A DNA stretch of 64,000 bases. Source: Mycolicibacterium sp. S2-37. GTDB taxonomy: Bacteria; Actinomycetota; Actinomycetes; Mycobacteriales; Mycobacteriaceae. The notes under the pieces are model-generated. The model saw only the letters and a list, made by a program, of their open reading frames with translations. It did no database searches and was not told the DNA's origin. The DNA is taken from NCBI RefSeq assembly GCF_017352375.1, contig NZ_JAFEVR010000010.1, positions 124,001-188,000 on the forward strand. Reading direction: 5' to 3'. Below are positions 26,562 to 34,571 of this stretch, piece by piece (the first letter of the stretch is position 1; every line of letters starts with the position of its first letter). Made by a program: the position numbers and the translations under genes.

Positions 26562-27755
26562 TCAGCGCACCAGGATCCGCAACCTCTCCCACCCGCGCAC
26601 CGTCGACGTCGGCGCCAGTTGCGCTGTCTCGTAGTCGATATCCCATTCCGGCCAGCGGTTGAGCAGTTCGTCGAGCGCCACCCGGCCCTCCAACCGGGCC
26701 AGGTTCGCCCCCAGGCAGTAGTGCAGCCCCTTGCCGAAGGTGAGATGGCTGATGCTCTCGCGGCGGACGTCGAAGGTGTCGGGGTCGGTGTAGCGGCGGG
26801 GATCGCGGTTGGCGGCGCCGAACAGCAGCAGCATCGCGCTGCCCTGCGGCACGGTGGTGCCATAGGCCTCGAAGTCGCGGGCCATCCAGCGCGCGACGTG
26901 CGGGCCGGTCGGTTCGAAGCGCAGCGTCTCATCGACGGTGCGGGTGAGCAGCGAGCGGTCCTCGGCGACCAGGCGCCGCTGGTCCGGGTTCTCGGCGAGC
27001 ACCTTGGCCAGCCAGCCGATCAGCCGACCCGTGGTCTCGTTGCCCGCACCGGCCACCACCTGGGTGTAGTGCAGCACCTCTTTGCGGGTGAGCTTGCGGG
27101 TGACGCCCTGCTCGTCGGTGAACTCGATGTTGAGCAGCCCGGTCATCAGATCGTCGGACGGGTTCGCCGAGCGCCACTCGACGTAGTCGGCGTAGATGCG
27201 ACCGTCAGCGATGCGGTCGGCGTTGACCACCTTCATCGGCGCACCGGGCTTGGTGCGCAGGTTGGCGTCGTTGGCGTCACGCACCGAAACCTGTTCGGAC
27301 TCAGGGATTCCGAGCAGCATGCCGATCACCCGCATCGGCATGATCGATGCCAGTTCCGCGATGATGTCGAAGCCGTCGGACCCGACGTGCGGGTCGAGGC
27401 AGCTGATGCAGAACCGCCGGATCTGATCCTCGATCTCGGCCATCCGGCGCGGGGTGAACACCCGCGACATCAGATTGCGCAGCATCGTGTGCACCGGCGG
27501 GTCTTCCATCATCATCACGCCCTTGGGCATGGGAAAGTCCGACTTGACCAGTTCGAGGATGTCACTTCGACTGTTGGAGAACGTTTCCCAGTTCGACAGC
27601 GCCTTCTCGACGTCGGCGTGCCGGGACAGCGCCCAGAAGTCGTAGCGCTCGTTGTAGTAGAGCGGCGCCTCCTCGCGCAGCCGCGCGTACGTCGGATAGG
27701 GATCGTTGACGATGTGCATGTCGTAGGGGTCGTAATAGACTGTGCTGGTTGTCAT
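26562..27755 (-). CDS. Cytochrome P450
   Basis: A 397-residue soluble P450. The I-helix oxygen motif AGAGNETT (235-242), K-helix ExxR (E276, R279) and the haem-binding FGKGLHYCLGANLA with Cys347 are intact. It starts MTTSTVYYDPYDMHIVNDPY. It overlaps the upstream SDR gene by the ATGA 27752-27755, so the two are coupled, suggesting hydroxylation followed or preceded by dehydrogenation of the same alcohol or ketone substrate. No ferredoxin or reductase gene is adjacent. CYP family number is not assigned. Confidence 0.94.
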   Translation of the reverse strand: MTTSTVYYDPYDMHIVNDPYPTYARLREEAPLYYNERYDFWALSRHADVEKALSNWETFSNSRSDILELVKSDFPMPKGVMMMEDPPVHTMLRNLMSRVFTPRRMAEIEDQIRRFCISCLDPHVGSDGFDIIAELASIMPMRVIGMLLGIPESEQVSVRDANDANLRTKPGAPMKVVNADRIADGRIYADYVEWRSANPSDDLMTGLLNIEFTDEQGVTRKLTRKEVLHYTQVVAGAGNETTGRLIGWLAKVLAENPDQRRLVAEDRSLLTRTVDETLRFEPTGPHVARWMARDFEAYGTTVPQGSAMLLLFGAANRDPRRYTDPDTFDVRRESISHLTFGKGLHYCLGANLARLEGRVALDELLNRWPEWDIDYETAQLAPTSTVRGWERLRILVR

Positions 27756-28588
27756 TTCAGCATGCTCCCGGCGTCCACGGGCAGGGTCACGCCGGTGATG
27801 AAGCGGGCCTCGTCCGAGGCCAGGAACAGCACCGCGTTGCTGATGTCCACCGGATCGACCCACGGGATGGGCAGATGGTGGAACGACTGGCAGATCGGCG
27901 CGAGATCGTCGGGGCCCGGGTTGTCCAGATCGGGCCGGAACAGCCGGTAGGTGGGTTCGTTCATCAGCAGCGGACTGCAGACGTGGGTGGGGTGCACGGT
28001 GTTGACCCGGACGTTCTGGGCGCCGAGTTCGACGGCGAAGGTGCGCATCAGGCCGACGACGCCGTGCTTGGCGGTGACGTAATGGCCGACCTGGGGATAG
28101 GCCTTCAGGCCCCCGACCGAACTGGTGATGATGATCGAGCCGCCCCGCCCACCGGCCACGAGATGCGGAACACCGGCCTTGACCGTCTTCCATACGCCGC
28201 CGAGGTTGATGTCGATGGTCTCGTCCCAGCTGGACTCCGACATCTTGTGCGCTGTGACACCGGTGGTGCCGATGCCGGCGTTGGCGACGATGATGTCGAG
28301 GCGTCCGAGTTCCTCGACGCCGGCGTGCAGGGCGGCCTTCAGCGCGGCGTAGTCGCGGACGTCGACCTGCGCTGTGACGATGCGCCGGTCGAGGTTCTTG
28401 ACCAGGTCGGCGGTCTCGGCGAGATCTTCCGGCGTGGCGGCCGGCGCGGGCGACCCGTCGAAGCCCCGGCAGATGTCGACGGCGATGATGTCGGCGCCCT
28501 CCTGCGCCAGCCGCACCGCGTGGCTTCGCCCCTGCCCGCGCGCCGCGCCGGTGATGAAGGCGACCTTGCCGTCCACCCGAGAGGCCAT
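27752..28588 (-). CDS. Mycofactocin-type short-chain dehydrogenase
   Basis: A 278-residue SDR with the extended N-terminal arrangement of mycofactocin-coupled oxidoreductases: ITGAARGQGRSHAVRLAQEG (about 12-31), IIAVDIC and an insert after it (GFDGSPAPAATPEDLAETAD). NAG is at about 98-100 and the catalytic Tyr/Lys in YVTAKHG. The family (TIGR03971) keeps a tightly bound nicotinamide cofactor that exchanges electrons with mycofactocin. It heads a two-gene operon with a P450 and is divergent from a TetR gene across a perfect palindrome. Confidence 0.88.
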   Translation of the reverse strand: MASRVDGKVAFITGAARGQGRSHAVRLAQEGADIIAVDICRGFDGSPAPAATPEDLAETADLVKNLDRRIVTAQVDVRDYAALKAALHAGVEELGRLDIIVANAGIGTTGVTAHKMSESSWDETIDINLGGVWKTVKAGVPHLVAGGRGGSIIITSSVGGLKAYPQVGHYVTAKHGVVGLMRTFAVELGAQNVRVNTVHPTHVCSPLLMNEPTYRLFRPDLDNPGPDDLAPICQSFHHLPIPWVDPVDISNAVLFLASDEARFITGVTLPVDAGSMLK

Positions 28589-28618
28589 CGCATCCCCGCT
28601 TCGCTCGATGCCATGTTA

Positions 28619-28634
28619 TTGGGCGATCGCCCAA
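28619..28634. promoter_or_regulatory. 16-bp perfect palindrome between SDR/P450 operon and TetR gene (operator)
   Basis: TTGGGCGATCGCCCAA is perfectly self-complementary and the flanks continue a weaker symmetry. It sits midway in the 61-bp divergent gap. A TAGGCT box (28638-28643), 6 nt before the TetR ATG, and a TAACAT box on the minus strand lie on either side, so a bound dimer would block both promoters. Confidence 0.82.
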
Positions 28635-28649
28635 CATTAGGCTGAGGCA

Positions 28650-29240
28650 ATGTCTAGCAGCCGTCCCGACGCCCGGTCAAGGGTGGGCGACACGCGTCGG
28701 GCGCTGCTGTCGGCGACCGCTGAGATCATGCTGGAGGAGGGGTACGCCGCGGCCACATCACGCCGGGTGGCGGCCAAGGCCGGGGTGAAGCCGGCGCTGG
28801 TGCACTACTACTTCCCGAGCATGGACGACCTCTACCTGGCGGTACTGCGCGCCGGTGCGGAGATCAACCTGGGCCGCCAGCAGGATGCGATGGCGGGCCC
28901 CGCTCCGCTGCAGGCGCTGTGGCAGCTCAACAACACCCAGGGCGCCCAACTGTGGATGGAGTTCATGGCGCTGGCCAATCACCGCAAGGCGATCCGCAAT
29001 GAGATCGCCGGGTATGCCGAGCGCTTCCGCGACATGGAGGAGCAGGCGGTGGCCGACGCGCTGCAGGCCCACGGCGTGGACGCCGCGCAGTTCCCCCCGG
29101 TGGTGATGTCGATGATCGTGACCAGCCTGGCCCGCATCGTCCGGCTCGAGCAGAGCCTGGGCATCACCCGCGGACACGCTGAGGCCGAAGAGTTCATCGG
29201 GGCGTACCTCGCCCGGTTCGAACCGCCGCAGCAGAGCTGA
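28650..29240 (+). CDS. TetR-family repressor of the SDR/P450 operon (inferred)
   Basis: A 196-residue regulator. The N-terminal HTH (about 14-60) reads TRRALLSATAEIMLEEGYAA, TSRRVAAKAGVKPALVHYYF; the C-terminal helical domain (75-190) is ligand-binding. The gene is divergent from the mycofactocin-type SDR/P450 operon with a perfect palindrome between, the classic layout of a local repressor. Its own -10-like TAGGCT ends 6 nt before the ATG, so it may be leaderless. Its stop codon abuts the stop of the convergent STAS gene. Confidence 0.88.
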   Translation: MSSSRPDARSRVGDTRRALLSATAEIMLEEGYAAATSRRVAAKAGVKPALVHYYFPSMDDLYLAVLRAGAEINLGRQQDAMAGPAPLQALWQLNNTQGAQLWMEFMALANHRKAIRNEIAGYAERFRDMEEQAVADALQAHGVDAAQFPPVVMSMIVTSLARIVRLEQSLGITRGHAEAEEFIGAYLARFEPPQQS

Positions 29241-29519
29241 TCAGGCGGGTTCGGCGGCCTGCCCGCACGAGGGCCGGGGGATCAGCCGCTCCGGGTCGCA
29301 CAGGTCGAGAAGTCGGGTCACCGCCCGGTTCGACGTCATCGTCCACTCCACCTTGTGCCGGCTCAACCGGGCGTTGATGGCGTGCAGTGCCGAGATGGCG
29401 TCGACCCCGGCGAACTCCAGCCCGCTGAGGTCCACCACGACGGCGCGGTGACCGTCTGCAGCCGCACACACCGATTCGGCGAAGTCCTTCGCGTTGTGGG
29501 CGTCGACTGCGCCGGCCAC
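29241..29519 (-). CDS. STAS-domain protein with short N-terminus
   Basis: A 92-residue STAS (anti-sigma antagonist-like) protein from GTG 29519. It begins directly at AGAVDAHNAKDFAES, the second beta-strand/helix of a STAS domain, then AVVVDLSGLEFAGVDAISAL with the region that holds the phosphorylatable Ser in RsbV. The Ser at the usual place appears as Val-Asp here (GVDAISAL). An in-frame TGA lies six codons upstream, so the first STAS strand is missing compared with the family. It may be shortened or noncanonical. It follows an RsbW-like gene by 29 nt. Confidence 0.72.
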   Translation of the reverse strand: MAGAVDAHNAKDFAESVCAAADGHRAVVVDLSGLEFAGVDAISALHAINARLSRHKVEWTMTSNRAVTRLLDLCDPERLIPRPSCGQAAEPA

Positions 29520-29548
29520 CCCGCCGCGACGGGATCAAACCCGCCCGG

Positions 29549-30013
29549 TCAGGCCGAGATTCTGGACTGGTCCCCGACCCGCCGCGGGCAGTGGTCGAAT
29601 CGGAGGTGCACCTGGGTGCCCTCGGACGAGGCGTGGATGTCGACCCGGTCGGACAGCGCCTGCATCAGCGGTATCCCGCGACCGCGGGACAGCGTCTTGT
29701 TGGTGGCGTCGCTGATCCGCCACTCGCCCCGGTCGGCGACGGTGATGATCAGGCTGTCAGGGTCGCGGTGGGTGGCCTGCAGGGTGATGGAGTCGGCGGT
29801 GGCGCGGTTGCGGTAGGCGAACTCGGCCGAATTGGCCAGCGCCTCGTTGACCACGAGCACGATGTCGCTGCGTTGCACGTCGTCGAGATCGAGGTGAACG
29901 CACAGCCACTCGGAGAACTCCTCCCTCAAACGGGCCACGGCACGAGCATCCGCCGACGCCGCGCGAAAGAACCGGGCGCCCGTCAAGTCCGTCTCGAAGT
30001 GTGAAGCACTCAT
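29549..30013 (-). CDS. RsbW-like anti-sigma/serine kinase (HATPase)
   Basis: A 154-residue GHKL ATPase of the RsbW/SpoIIAB type. The N-box VVNEALANSAEFAY (about 54-67), the G1-like VADRGEWR and G2-like GRGIPLMQALSDRV are present. Such proteins bind a sigma factor or a STAS antagonist and phosphorylate the latter. It is flanked by STAS genes on the same strand (32 nt and 29 nt away), making a three-gene partner-switch cassette. No sigma factor gene is adjacent. Confidence 0.88.
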   Translation of the reverse strand: MSASHFETDLTGARFFRAASADARAVARLREEFSEWLCVHLDLDDVQRSDIVLVVNEALANSAEFAYRNRATADSITLQATHRDPDSLIITVADRGEWRISDATNKTLSRGRGIPLMQALSDRVDIHASSEGTQVHLRFDHCPRRVGDQSRISA

Positions 30014-30045
30014 GATGGCTATGGGCTACCCCGTCGGGGCGCAAG

Positions 30046-30393
30046 TCACTCAGACAGTGTGTCCAACGCCGCATCGAAGGTCGAGAAGAGCTCGATGAAA
30101 TCCGTGAGACCCATGATCTTCAGCGGCCTGCTGGTGCCGGGCCCATCGGCCACCACCGCGAATCGGCCCTGCTCACTGACCTCCTGATGCGCGGTCACGA
30201 GCGTCTGCATCCCCGCCGAGGACAGGAAGTCGACGTCGGTCAGGTCGACGATCACACTCGCGGGCGACTTGGCGTGCGCGGCGCGGATCGCGGTGAGCAG
30301 CGGCGGCGCGGTCAGCATGTCGATGGCGCCGGTCGTGCGCACGACCGCGACCCGGCCGTGCCACTCTTCGACGGGTGCGTTGTCCTGGTCCAT
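30046..30393 (-). CDS. STAS-domain anti-sigma factor antagonist
   Basis: A 115-residue STAS protein starting MDQDNAPVEEWHGRVAVVRT. The antagonist motif VIVDLTDVDFLSSAGMQTLV contains the SSAGM element with the phosphorylatable serine. It would compete with a sigma factor for the RsbW-like kinase encoded next. ATG 30393 is preceded by GAGGTTGGGG; the frame is open farther upstream through a scar of another gene (30538-30657), but that is not STAS sequence. Confidence 0.88.
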   Translation of the reverse strand: MDQDNAPVEEWHGRVAVVRTTGAIDMLTAPPLLTAIRAAHAKSPASVIVDLTDVDFLSSAGMQTLVTAHQEVSEQGRFAVVADGPGTSRPLKIMGLTDFIELFSTFDAALDTLSE

Positions 30394-30537
30394 CCCCAAC
30401 CTCACTGCGGTGCGTATCGAGCCGACGGTTCGCGAGGCACACCGGTGACGGCTGTGGTGTGAACCAGCACGGCGTGGCTTCGAGACGACGCCCATCAGGC
30501 TAGCCCAGACGGCCGAGCCGAGTCGGACGGTCACCCG

Positions 30538-30657
30538 CTGGGTGGTTACCGGCGCCTCGACGTCATCGCGCATGTTCTGGCCTTCGACATCGACGTTGGG
30601 CAGGATCCGGTCCAGCCAGCGGGGTAGGTACCAGGCCCCGTCGGCGGCTTCACACCC
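30538..30657 (-). pseudogene. Remnant of an MMPL transporter 3' end
   Basis: Between the TPR-like gene stop and the STAS gene, the minus strand encodes GAWYLPRWLDRILPNVDVEG followed by QNMRDD. This is the C-terminal signature of MMPL transporters; the intact MMPL gene at 18995-21337 ends with WWLPRRVARFLPDLDIEG. Only about 40 codons remain, with no upstream gene body and no start. The frame runs on without a stop into the STAS gene. It looks like a rearrangement scar rather than a functional gene. Confidence 0.72.
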
Positions 30658-31371
30658 TCAGCCGGCGGAGTCACGCAGGATCTGTTGCAGCCGCTCGAGC
30701 GGGTCGGCGCCGCGGGGGTCGAGGCGCCGCTCCACGTCGGGATCGGGGTCACCGGACGCGCCGTCCGGCGCGACGGCGACGGGGGGCGGCGGCGCGGGCG
30801 GCGCCTGCGGTGGGGGCGGTGGCGCGAGCGGCAGGTCGTCGACGGCGGCGATCTTCGCCCGCAACCGCGCCTCGGCGTCGGCACGGACGGCGCGGCGCTG
30901 CGGATCCGGGTCCTGATTGTCGGCGAAGCAGCCGGGGGGCGCCTCGGTGACCACGGCAAGCGCCGCCTCGTAGTGCGCGCGGGCCTCGTCGGCTCGGCGG
31001 TCGAACCCGGCGTGGTCGCCCCGGCGTTCCCGGACCAGTTGCAGGTTGACGCGCACCGGACAGGACCGGTCGGCCGGGGTGCGGGAGAGCGCATCGGCGA
31101 ACAGGGCGTCCGCATCGTCGAGCCGGTCGTCGAGGACGGCCGCAACCCCCAACACGAAGGGCGCTTGGGCCGGCTCGATCACGTTGACCACCCCGAGCAC
31201 GGCACCGTCGGAGCGCAGCGCCTCGGCGTCACCGTCGGCGAAATGGTCGACGGCGGCGTTGCCCGCGATCACGACCGAGAGCAGTTTCACCGCCACCAGC
31301 ACCATCACCAGCACCAGCGGCGCGGTCCACAGCAGCAGACGGCGGCGCAGCCGCAACCGGGCGGGCCTCAC
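30658..31371 (-). CDS. Membrane-anchored TPR-like protein, last gene of the moxR operon
   Basis: A 237-residue protein with one membrane helix near the N-terminus (about 10-33, LLLWTAPLVLVMVLVAVKLL), then helical repeats reminiscent of TPR units (VAAVLDDRLDDADALFADAL; DEARAHYEAALAVVTEAP), and a Pro-rich C-terminus (APPPPPQAPPAPPPP). GTG 31371 overlaps the stop of the VWA gene (GTGA). Position as sixth gene of a moxR-DUF58-VWA operon suggests a periplasmic assembly or scaffold role. Specific function unknown. Confidence 0.78.
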   Translation of the reverse strand: MRPARLRLRRRLLLWTAPLVLVMVLVAVKLLSVVIAGNAAVDHFADGDAEALRSDGAVLGVVNVIEPAQAPFVLGVAAVLDDRLDDADALFADALSRTPADRSCPVRVNLQLVRERRGDHAGFDRRADEARAHYEAALAVVTEAPPGCFADNQDPDPQRRAVRADAEARLRAKIAAVDDLPLAPPPPPQAPPAPPPPVAVAPDGASGDPDPDVERRLDPRGADPLERLQQILRDSAG

Positions 31372-32255
31372 GGTGTCACGTCCCGCCGGGCGACGCGGCT
31401 GTGGCGCAGTTCCCGCACGCTCGTCCAGATCTCGGCCAGCAGCAGGGCGGCGGCGATCAGGGCGAGCAACCAGTACACTTCGGTGCGCGCGACGGCCGGT
31501 GTGGGTTCGGCAGCCGTGTCGGCAGCGTCGCGCACCTCGAGATCGGGCAGGGCGCCGCCGCCCTCGCGGTTGGCGTACGGCACGCCCAGCTCGGCCGCGA
31601 TGGCCCGCAATCCGGCTTCGTTCACGACCCCGTCCGCGGGGTGGCCCAGGACGATTCCGCCGTCGACGGTGGCCGCCACGACGTCGAGATCCCGCGGCGC
31701 GGCTTGCGATCCGGGTGCCCCGGCGCCCGCGTACACCACGAGGTTGGCCGAGCCGGGATACTGCTGCTCGGCCTGAATCAGCTGATACCGCAGAATGTTT
31801 CCCGCCGCGGCGGCGTCGGCCTGCGCCGGGTCGCCTGCCGCCGTCGGTACCAGTCCCGCCACTTCCGACGGCAGACTCCACAGATCGGCGGACAACGGCC
31901 ACACCAGGGTCGGCGGCGCGAAGGTGATGACGCCGAAGCGGGCGGCCGGATAGCGTTCGATCAGCGTGTCGATATCGGCCCGGGCGTCCACGGTGCGGTC
32001 GATCACCAGGAAGACGTTGGTGTCGGCGCCGGCGCCCTGGGCGGCCGCGGTGTCCCCGGAAACCAGCGCGGGACGCGTCGTCGCCAGCAGCAGGAGCACC
32101 ACGGCGAAACTCATCGCAGCCCAGCGCAGCAACGCTTTTCGCCGGTGTGCACCCTGGGCCGCCAGCACCTGACGCAGCGTGATCAGGCGCGCGAAGAGCA
32201 GTGCGACGGCGACGACGGCGAAGATGGCCGCCGGCAGGACGGGCGTGAACGTCAT
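31368..32255 (-). CDS. VWA-like membrane protein with degenerate MIDAS
   Basis: A 295-residue protein with membrane helices at about 8-26 and 43-62 and near the C-terminus (263-283), in the layout of BatA/BatB-type VWA proteins. The domain between begins NVFLVIDRTVDARADIDTLI. The metal-ion site of active VWA domains (DxSxS) is not present (DRTVD), so metal binding is doubtful. It overlaps both neighbours by 4 nt. Role with MoxR probably in maturation of an envelope complex; inferred from context. Confidence 0.8.
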   Translation of the reverse strand: MTFTPVLPAAIFAVVAVALLFARLITLRQVLAAQGAHRRKALLRWAAMSFAVVLLLLATTRPALVSGDTAAAQGAGADTNVFLVIDRTVDARADIDTLIERYPAARFGVITFAPPTLVWPLSADLWSLPSEVAGLVPTAAGDPAQADAAAAGNILRYQLIQAEQQYPGSANLVVYAGAGAPGSQAAPRDLDVVAATVDGGIVLGHPADGVVNEAGLRAIAAELGVPYANREGGGALPDLEVRDAADTAAEPTPAVARTEVYWLLALIAAALLLAEIWTSVRELRHSRVARRDVTP

Positions 32256-33238
32256 CGGCGCAACACCACCAGCGTGACGGTGAGCAGAGCGGTGACGACG
32301 AGCACCACGGCCAGCACCGGAACCGGGGAGTCCTCGGAGCGGCTGGTCACCCTGGTGCCGTCGGACAGGACGAGCGGCGTCGGTGCGGCGTCGATCCGGT
32401 CGAGGCTCTGGCTGACGCCGGCGGCATCCGCGGCCACGGCGAACTGGCCGCCGGTCCGTTCGGCGAGCGTGCGCAGGCCCGCGTCGTCACCAGCTGCGAC
32501 CACGTTGATCTGCACGCCTGCCCGGTCGGCGAGTTCGGCGATCCGGTCGCTGTCGAACAGTGCCGGCCGCGACTCGGCCGGGTCCCGCAGGCTCGGCGGT
32601 CCCAGGTAGACGATCGACCGGCGGTGTGAGCTCTTCTGCTCGAAACCGGGAAATCCCGTGAGGCACAACGCCAGGACATCGTCGACATCGGCGGCGTAGT
32701 CGACGTAGCGCACGGGTGCGGCGAACGCCCGCACCGTGGCGGGGTCGGGATCGGGCGTCTGGGACAGTGCGGCGAAGTCGTTGAATCGTCCTGCGGCGTA
32801 CTGATAGTCGCGCGTCAGCGGCACCACCCGGGAGTTCACCGACGTCAGCCCGATGCGCTGCGTCTCGAAGGTGTCGGCCAGTTCGGCGTAGTGCCGCAGG
32901 AACGCGCCGGTGGCGACGTCGGTGACCGGTGCGCCCGCACAGAGCATCAGGTCCTCGGGATGGGCGGCCTGGAAGGTGCGGTCGACACCGGTCGGCCGCG
33001 ATGCCGCCACCACCGCCGCCGCGAACAGCACGACCAGCAGTATCAGCGTAAGCACCGTCGACACGGCCTGCAGCCGCGCCGCCCTGGCGTATTCCGGCAG
33101 TCTGGTCAGCCGGGCGATATTGGCCAACGGCCGCAGCGCCCGCCGGTCCGGCGAGAGCCGGAGCAGTGTGGCCAGCGCGAAACACGCCAGCAGACAGCCG
33201 AACCCGGCGACCGCGATCAACCACCATCTCAGATCCAT
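32252..33238 (-). CDS. VWA-like membrane protein of the moxR operon
   Basis: A 328-residue protein with helices at about 4-26, 60-82 and 306-326 and a large central domain between, as in Bat-type VWA proteins. The domain runs LMLCAGAPVTDVATGAFLRH to QINVVAAGDDAGLRTLAERT and GGQFAVAADAAGVSQSLDRI. No DxSxS metal site is visible, which is unusual for a functional VWA. It overlaps the upstream gene by 10 nt and the downstream VWA gene by 4 nt. Confidence 0.8.
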   Translation of the reverse strand: MDLRWWLIAVAGFGCLLACFALATLLRLSPDRRALRPLANIARLTRLPEYARAARLQAVSTVLTLILLVVLFAAAVVAASRPTGVDRTFQAAHPEDLMLCAGAPVTDVATGAFLRHYAELADTFETQRIGLTSVNSRVVPLTRDYQYAAGRFNDFAALSQTPDPDPATVRAFAAPVRYVDYAADVDDVLALCLTGFPGFEQKSSHRRSIVYLGPPSLRDPAESRPALFDSDRIAELADRAGVQINVVAAGDDAGLRTLAERTGGQFAVAADAAGVSQSLDRIDAAPTPLVLSDGTRVTSRSEDSPVPVLAVVLVVTALLTVTLVVLRR

Positions 33239-33705
33239 GTCCGCACCAGCTCCTGCGCCCGGCCCCCCACCTGCACGGCGTCGACACCGGAGTCCCGGTT
33301 GAACCTCAGGTCGCCGAGTTCGGCGAGCAGCGGTGCGGCTGCCGCGAGTCCGCCCGCCGCGGCGATGTCGTCGACGTGCATGTACTGCACGCGCACGCCG
33401 GTGGCCTGATGCAGGAAGCTGCGCACCGCGTGGTCCACCTCCGCCCCGGCCTCGGCCGGGCTGAGCCGCCCCGCCCGCAGGGCGGCATCGGCCGCGGCGA
33501 TGCGCCTCGCATAGCGCTCGCGCAGCACCCGGCTGTGCAGCGGTCCCACCCCGGGCAGCTCCCGCAGCCGCTGGGACGGCAGCGTCGCGATGAAGATGGC
33601 TGCATAACAGGCGATCACGGCAACGAGCAGAACCACCGCCGCCACCAGCCACCACCACGAGTACGGCGTCGGACCGGAGACGAACCGCAGCAGGTCATCC
33701 GGCAC
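33229..33705 (-). CDS. Single-pass membrane protein of the moxR operon
   Basis: A 158-residue protein with one N-terminal membrane helix (about 18-42) and a cytoplasmic or periplasmic helical domain (LRELPGVGPLHSRVLRERYA, GAEVDHAVRSFLHQATGVRV). Equivalent small proteins sit between DUF58 and VWA genes in mycobacterial moxR clusters. It overlaps the DUF58 gene by 11 nt and the VWA gene by 10 nt. Function unknown. Confidence 0.78.
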   Translation of the reverse strand: MPDDLLRFVSGPTPYSWWWLVAAVVLLVAVIACYAAIFIATLPSQRLRELPGVGPLHSRVLRERYARRIAAADAALRAGRLSPAEAGAEVDHAVRSFLHQATGVRVQYMHVDDIAAAGGLAAAAPLLAELGDLRFNRDSGVDAVQVGGRAQELVRTWI

Positions 33706-34567
33706 GGGCGAGGACCTCGGTGAGCGCGATCAGTTTGCCGCGGATCTCCGAACTGGCGGGGATCAACGTGTACGGAACGCTGCGGGCGGCCAGCGCCGCC
33801 GCCAGACGGCGCACCCTGGTCTGTTCGGCGCGCCGGTAGGCGGTGACCACGCGGCGGCCAAGCGTCGCGGCGTTGAGAACCACCCGGCCGGTGGCGACGT
33901 CGTATCCGTCGCCGTCCTCCGGGCCGCCGCCGACCGGCGACATGTCGGGCACCATCGCCCACATGATGTCGTGGCGGGCGGTGAGCCTGCGCAGCGCGTC
34001 GTCCAGCCGCGGGCCCGGATCGGGTTCGTCGGACACCACCACCAGCAGCCGGCTGTGCCCGTAATGCGTTGCCACATACTCCAGTTGGGCGATGATGTCG
34101 CTGGTGCCCGGCTGGTCGAGGCTGTGCGCGTACCAGCGGTGCAGCGCGTATTCGATGTGGGTCTCACCGCGGCGGGCGGGGATGTTCACGCACCCGCGGG
34201 AGTCGCCGAACACCATCCCGACCTCGTCGGACCGCCGCAGGCTGATCAGCCCGATCGCCCCCAGGATGTGGGCGGCCACCTCGCGCCGGCACTCACCGCT
34301 GGGCGTCAGCGCCGCCATGTTGCGGCCACCGTCGACGATCAGCAGGATCTTGTGATGCTTCTCGGAGACGAAGCGCTTGATGAGCACGCTGCCCGAGCGC
34401 GCCGAGGCCTTCCAGTCGATGTCGCGAACGTCGTCACCCGGCACGTACGGGCGCAGGTCGTCGAATTCGAGGCTGCGGGTGTGTGACAGGGCGTAGCGGC
34501 CGCCTTCGAGTAGGCCGCGCGTGTCGGTGCCGAAGTGGGCCTTTGCCCGGTTGAGGTGCTTACCCAC
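33695..34567 (-). CDS. DUF58-domain protein
   Basis: A 290-residue DUF58 protein. The signature RPYVPGDDVRDIDWKASARS (about 45-64) and KHHKILLIVDGGRNM introduce a VWA-related fold. GTG 34567, 4 nt after the moxR stop, is preferred because the start VGKHLNRAKAHFGTDTRGLL fits DUF58 N-termini; longer ORF codons upstream are shadows of moxR. DUF58 partners of MoxR are thought to help chaperone or insert cofactors. It is followed by three Bat-like membrane proteins. Confidence 0.88.
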   Translation of the reverse strand: MGKHLNRAKAHFGTDTRGLLEGGRYALSHTRSLEFDDLRPYVPGDDVRDIDWKASARSGSVLIKRFVSEKHHKILLIVDGGRNMAALTPSGECRREVAAHILGAIGLISLRRSDEVGMVFGDSRGCVNIPARRGETHIEYALHRWYAHSLDQPGTSDIIAQLEYVATHYGHSRLLVVVSDEPDPGPRLDDALRRLTARHDIMWAMVPDMSPVGGGPEDGDGYDVATGRVVLNAATLGRRVVTAYRRAEQTRVRRLAAALAARSVPYTLIPASSEIRGKLIALTEVLARAG

Positions 34568-34571
34568 CGGC

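Noticed and set aside
30394..30573. Upstream extension of the STAS gene
   Set aside because: The frame is open but the sequence is MMPL scar plus unrelated codons. A good ribosome site precedes ATG 30393.
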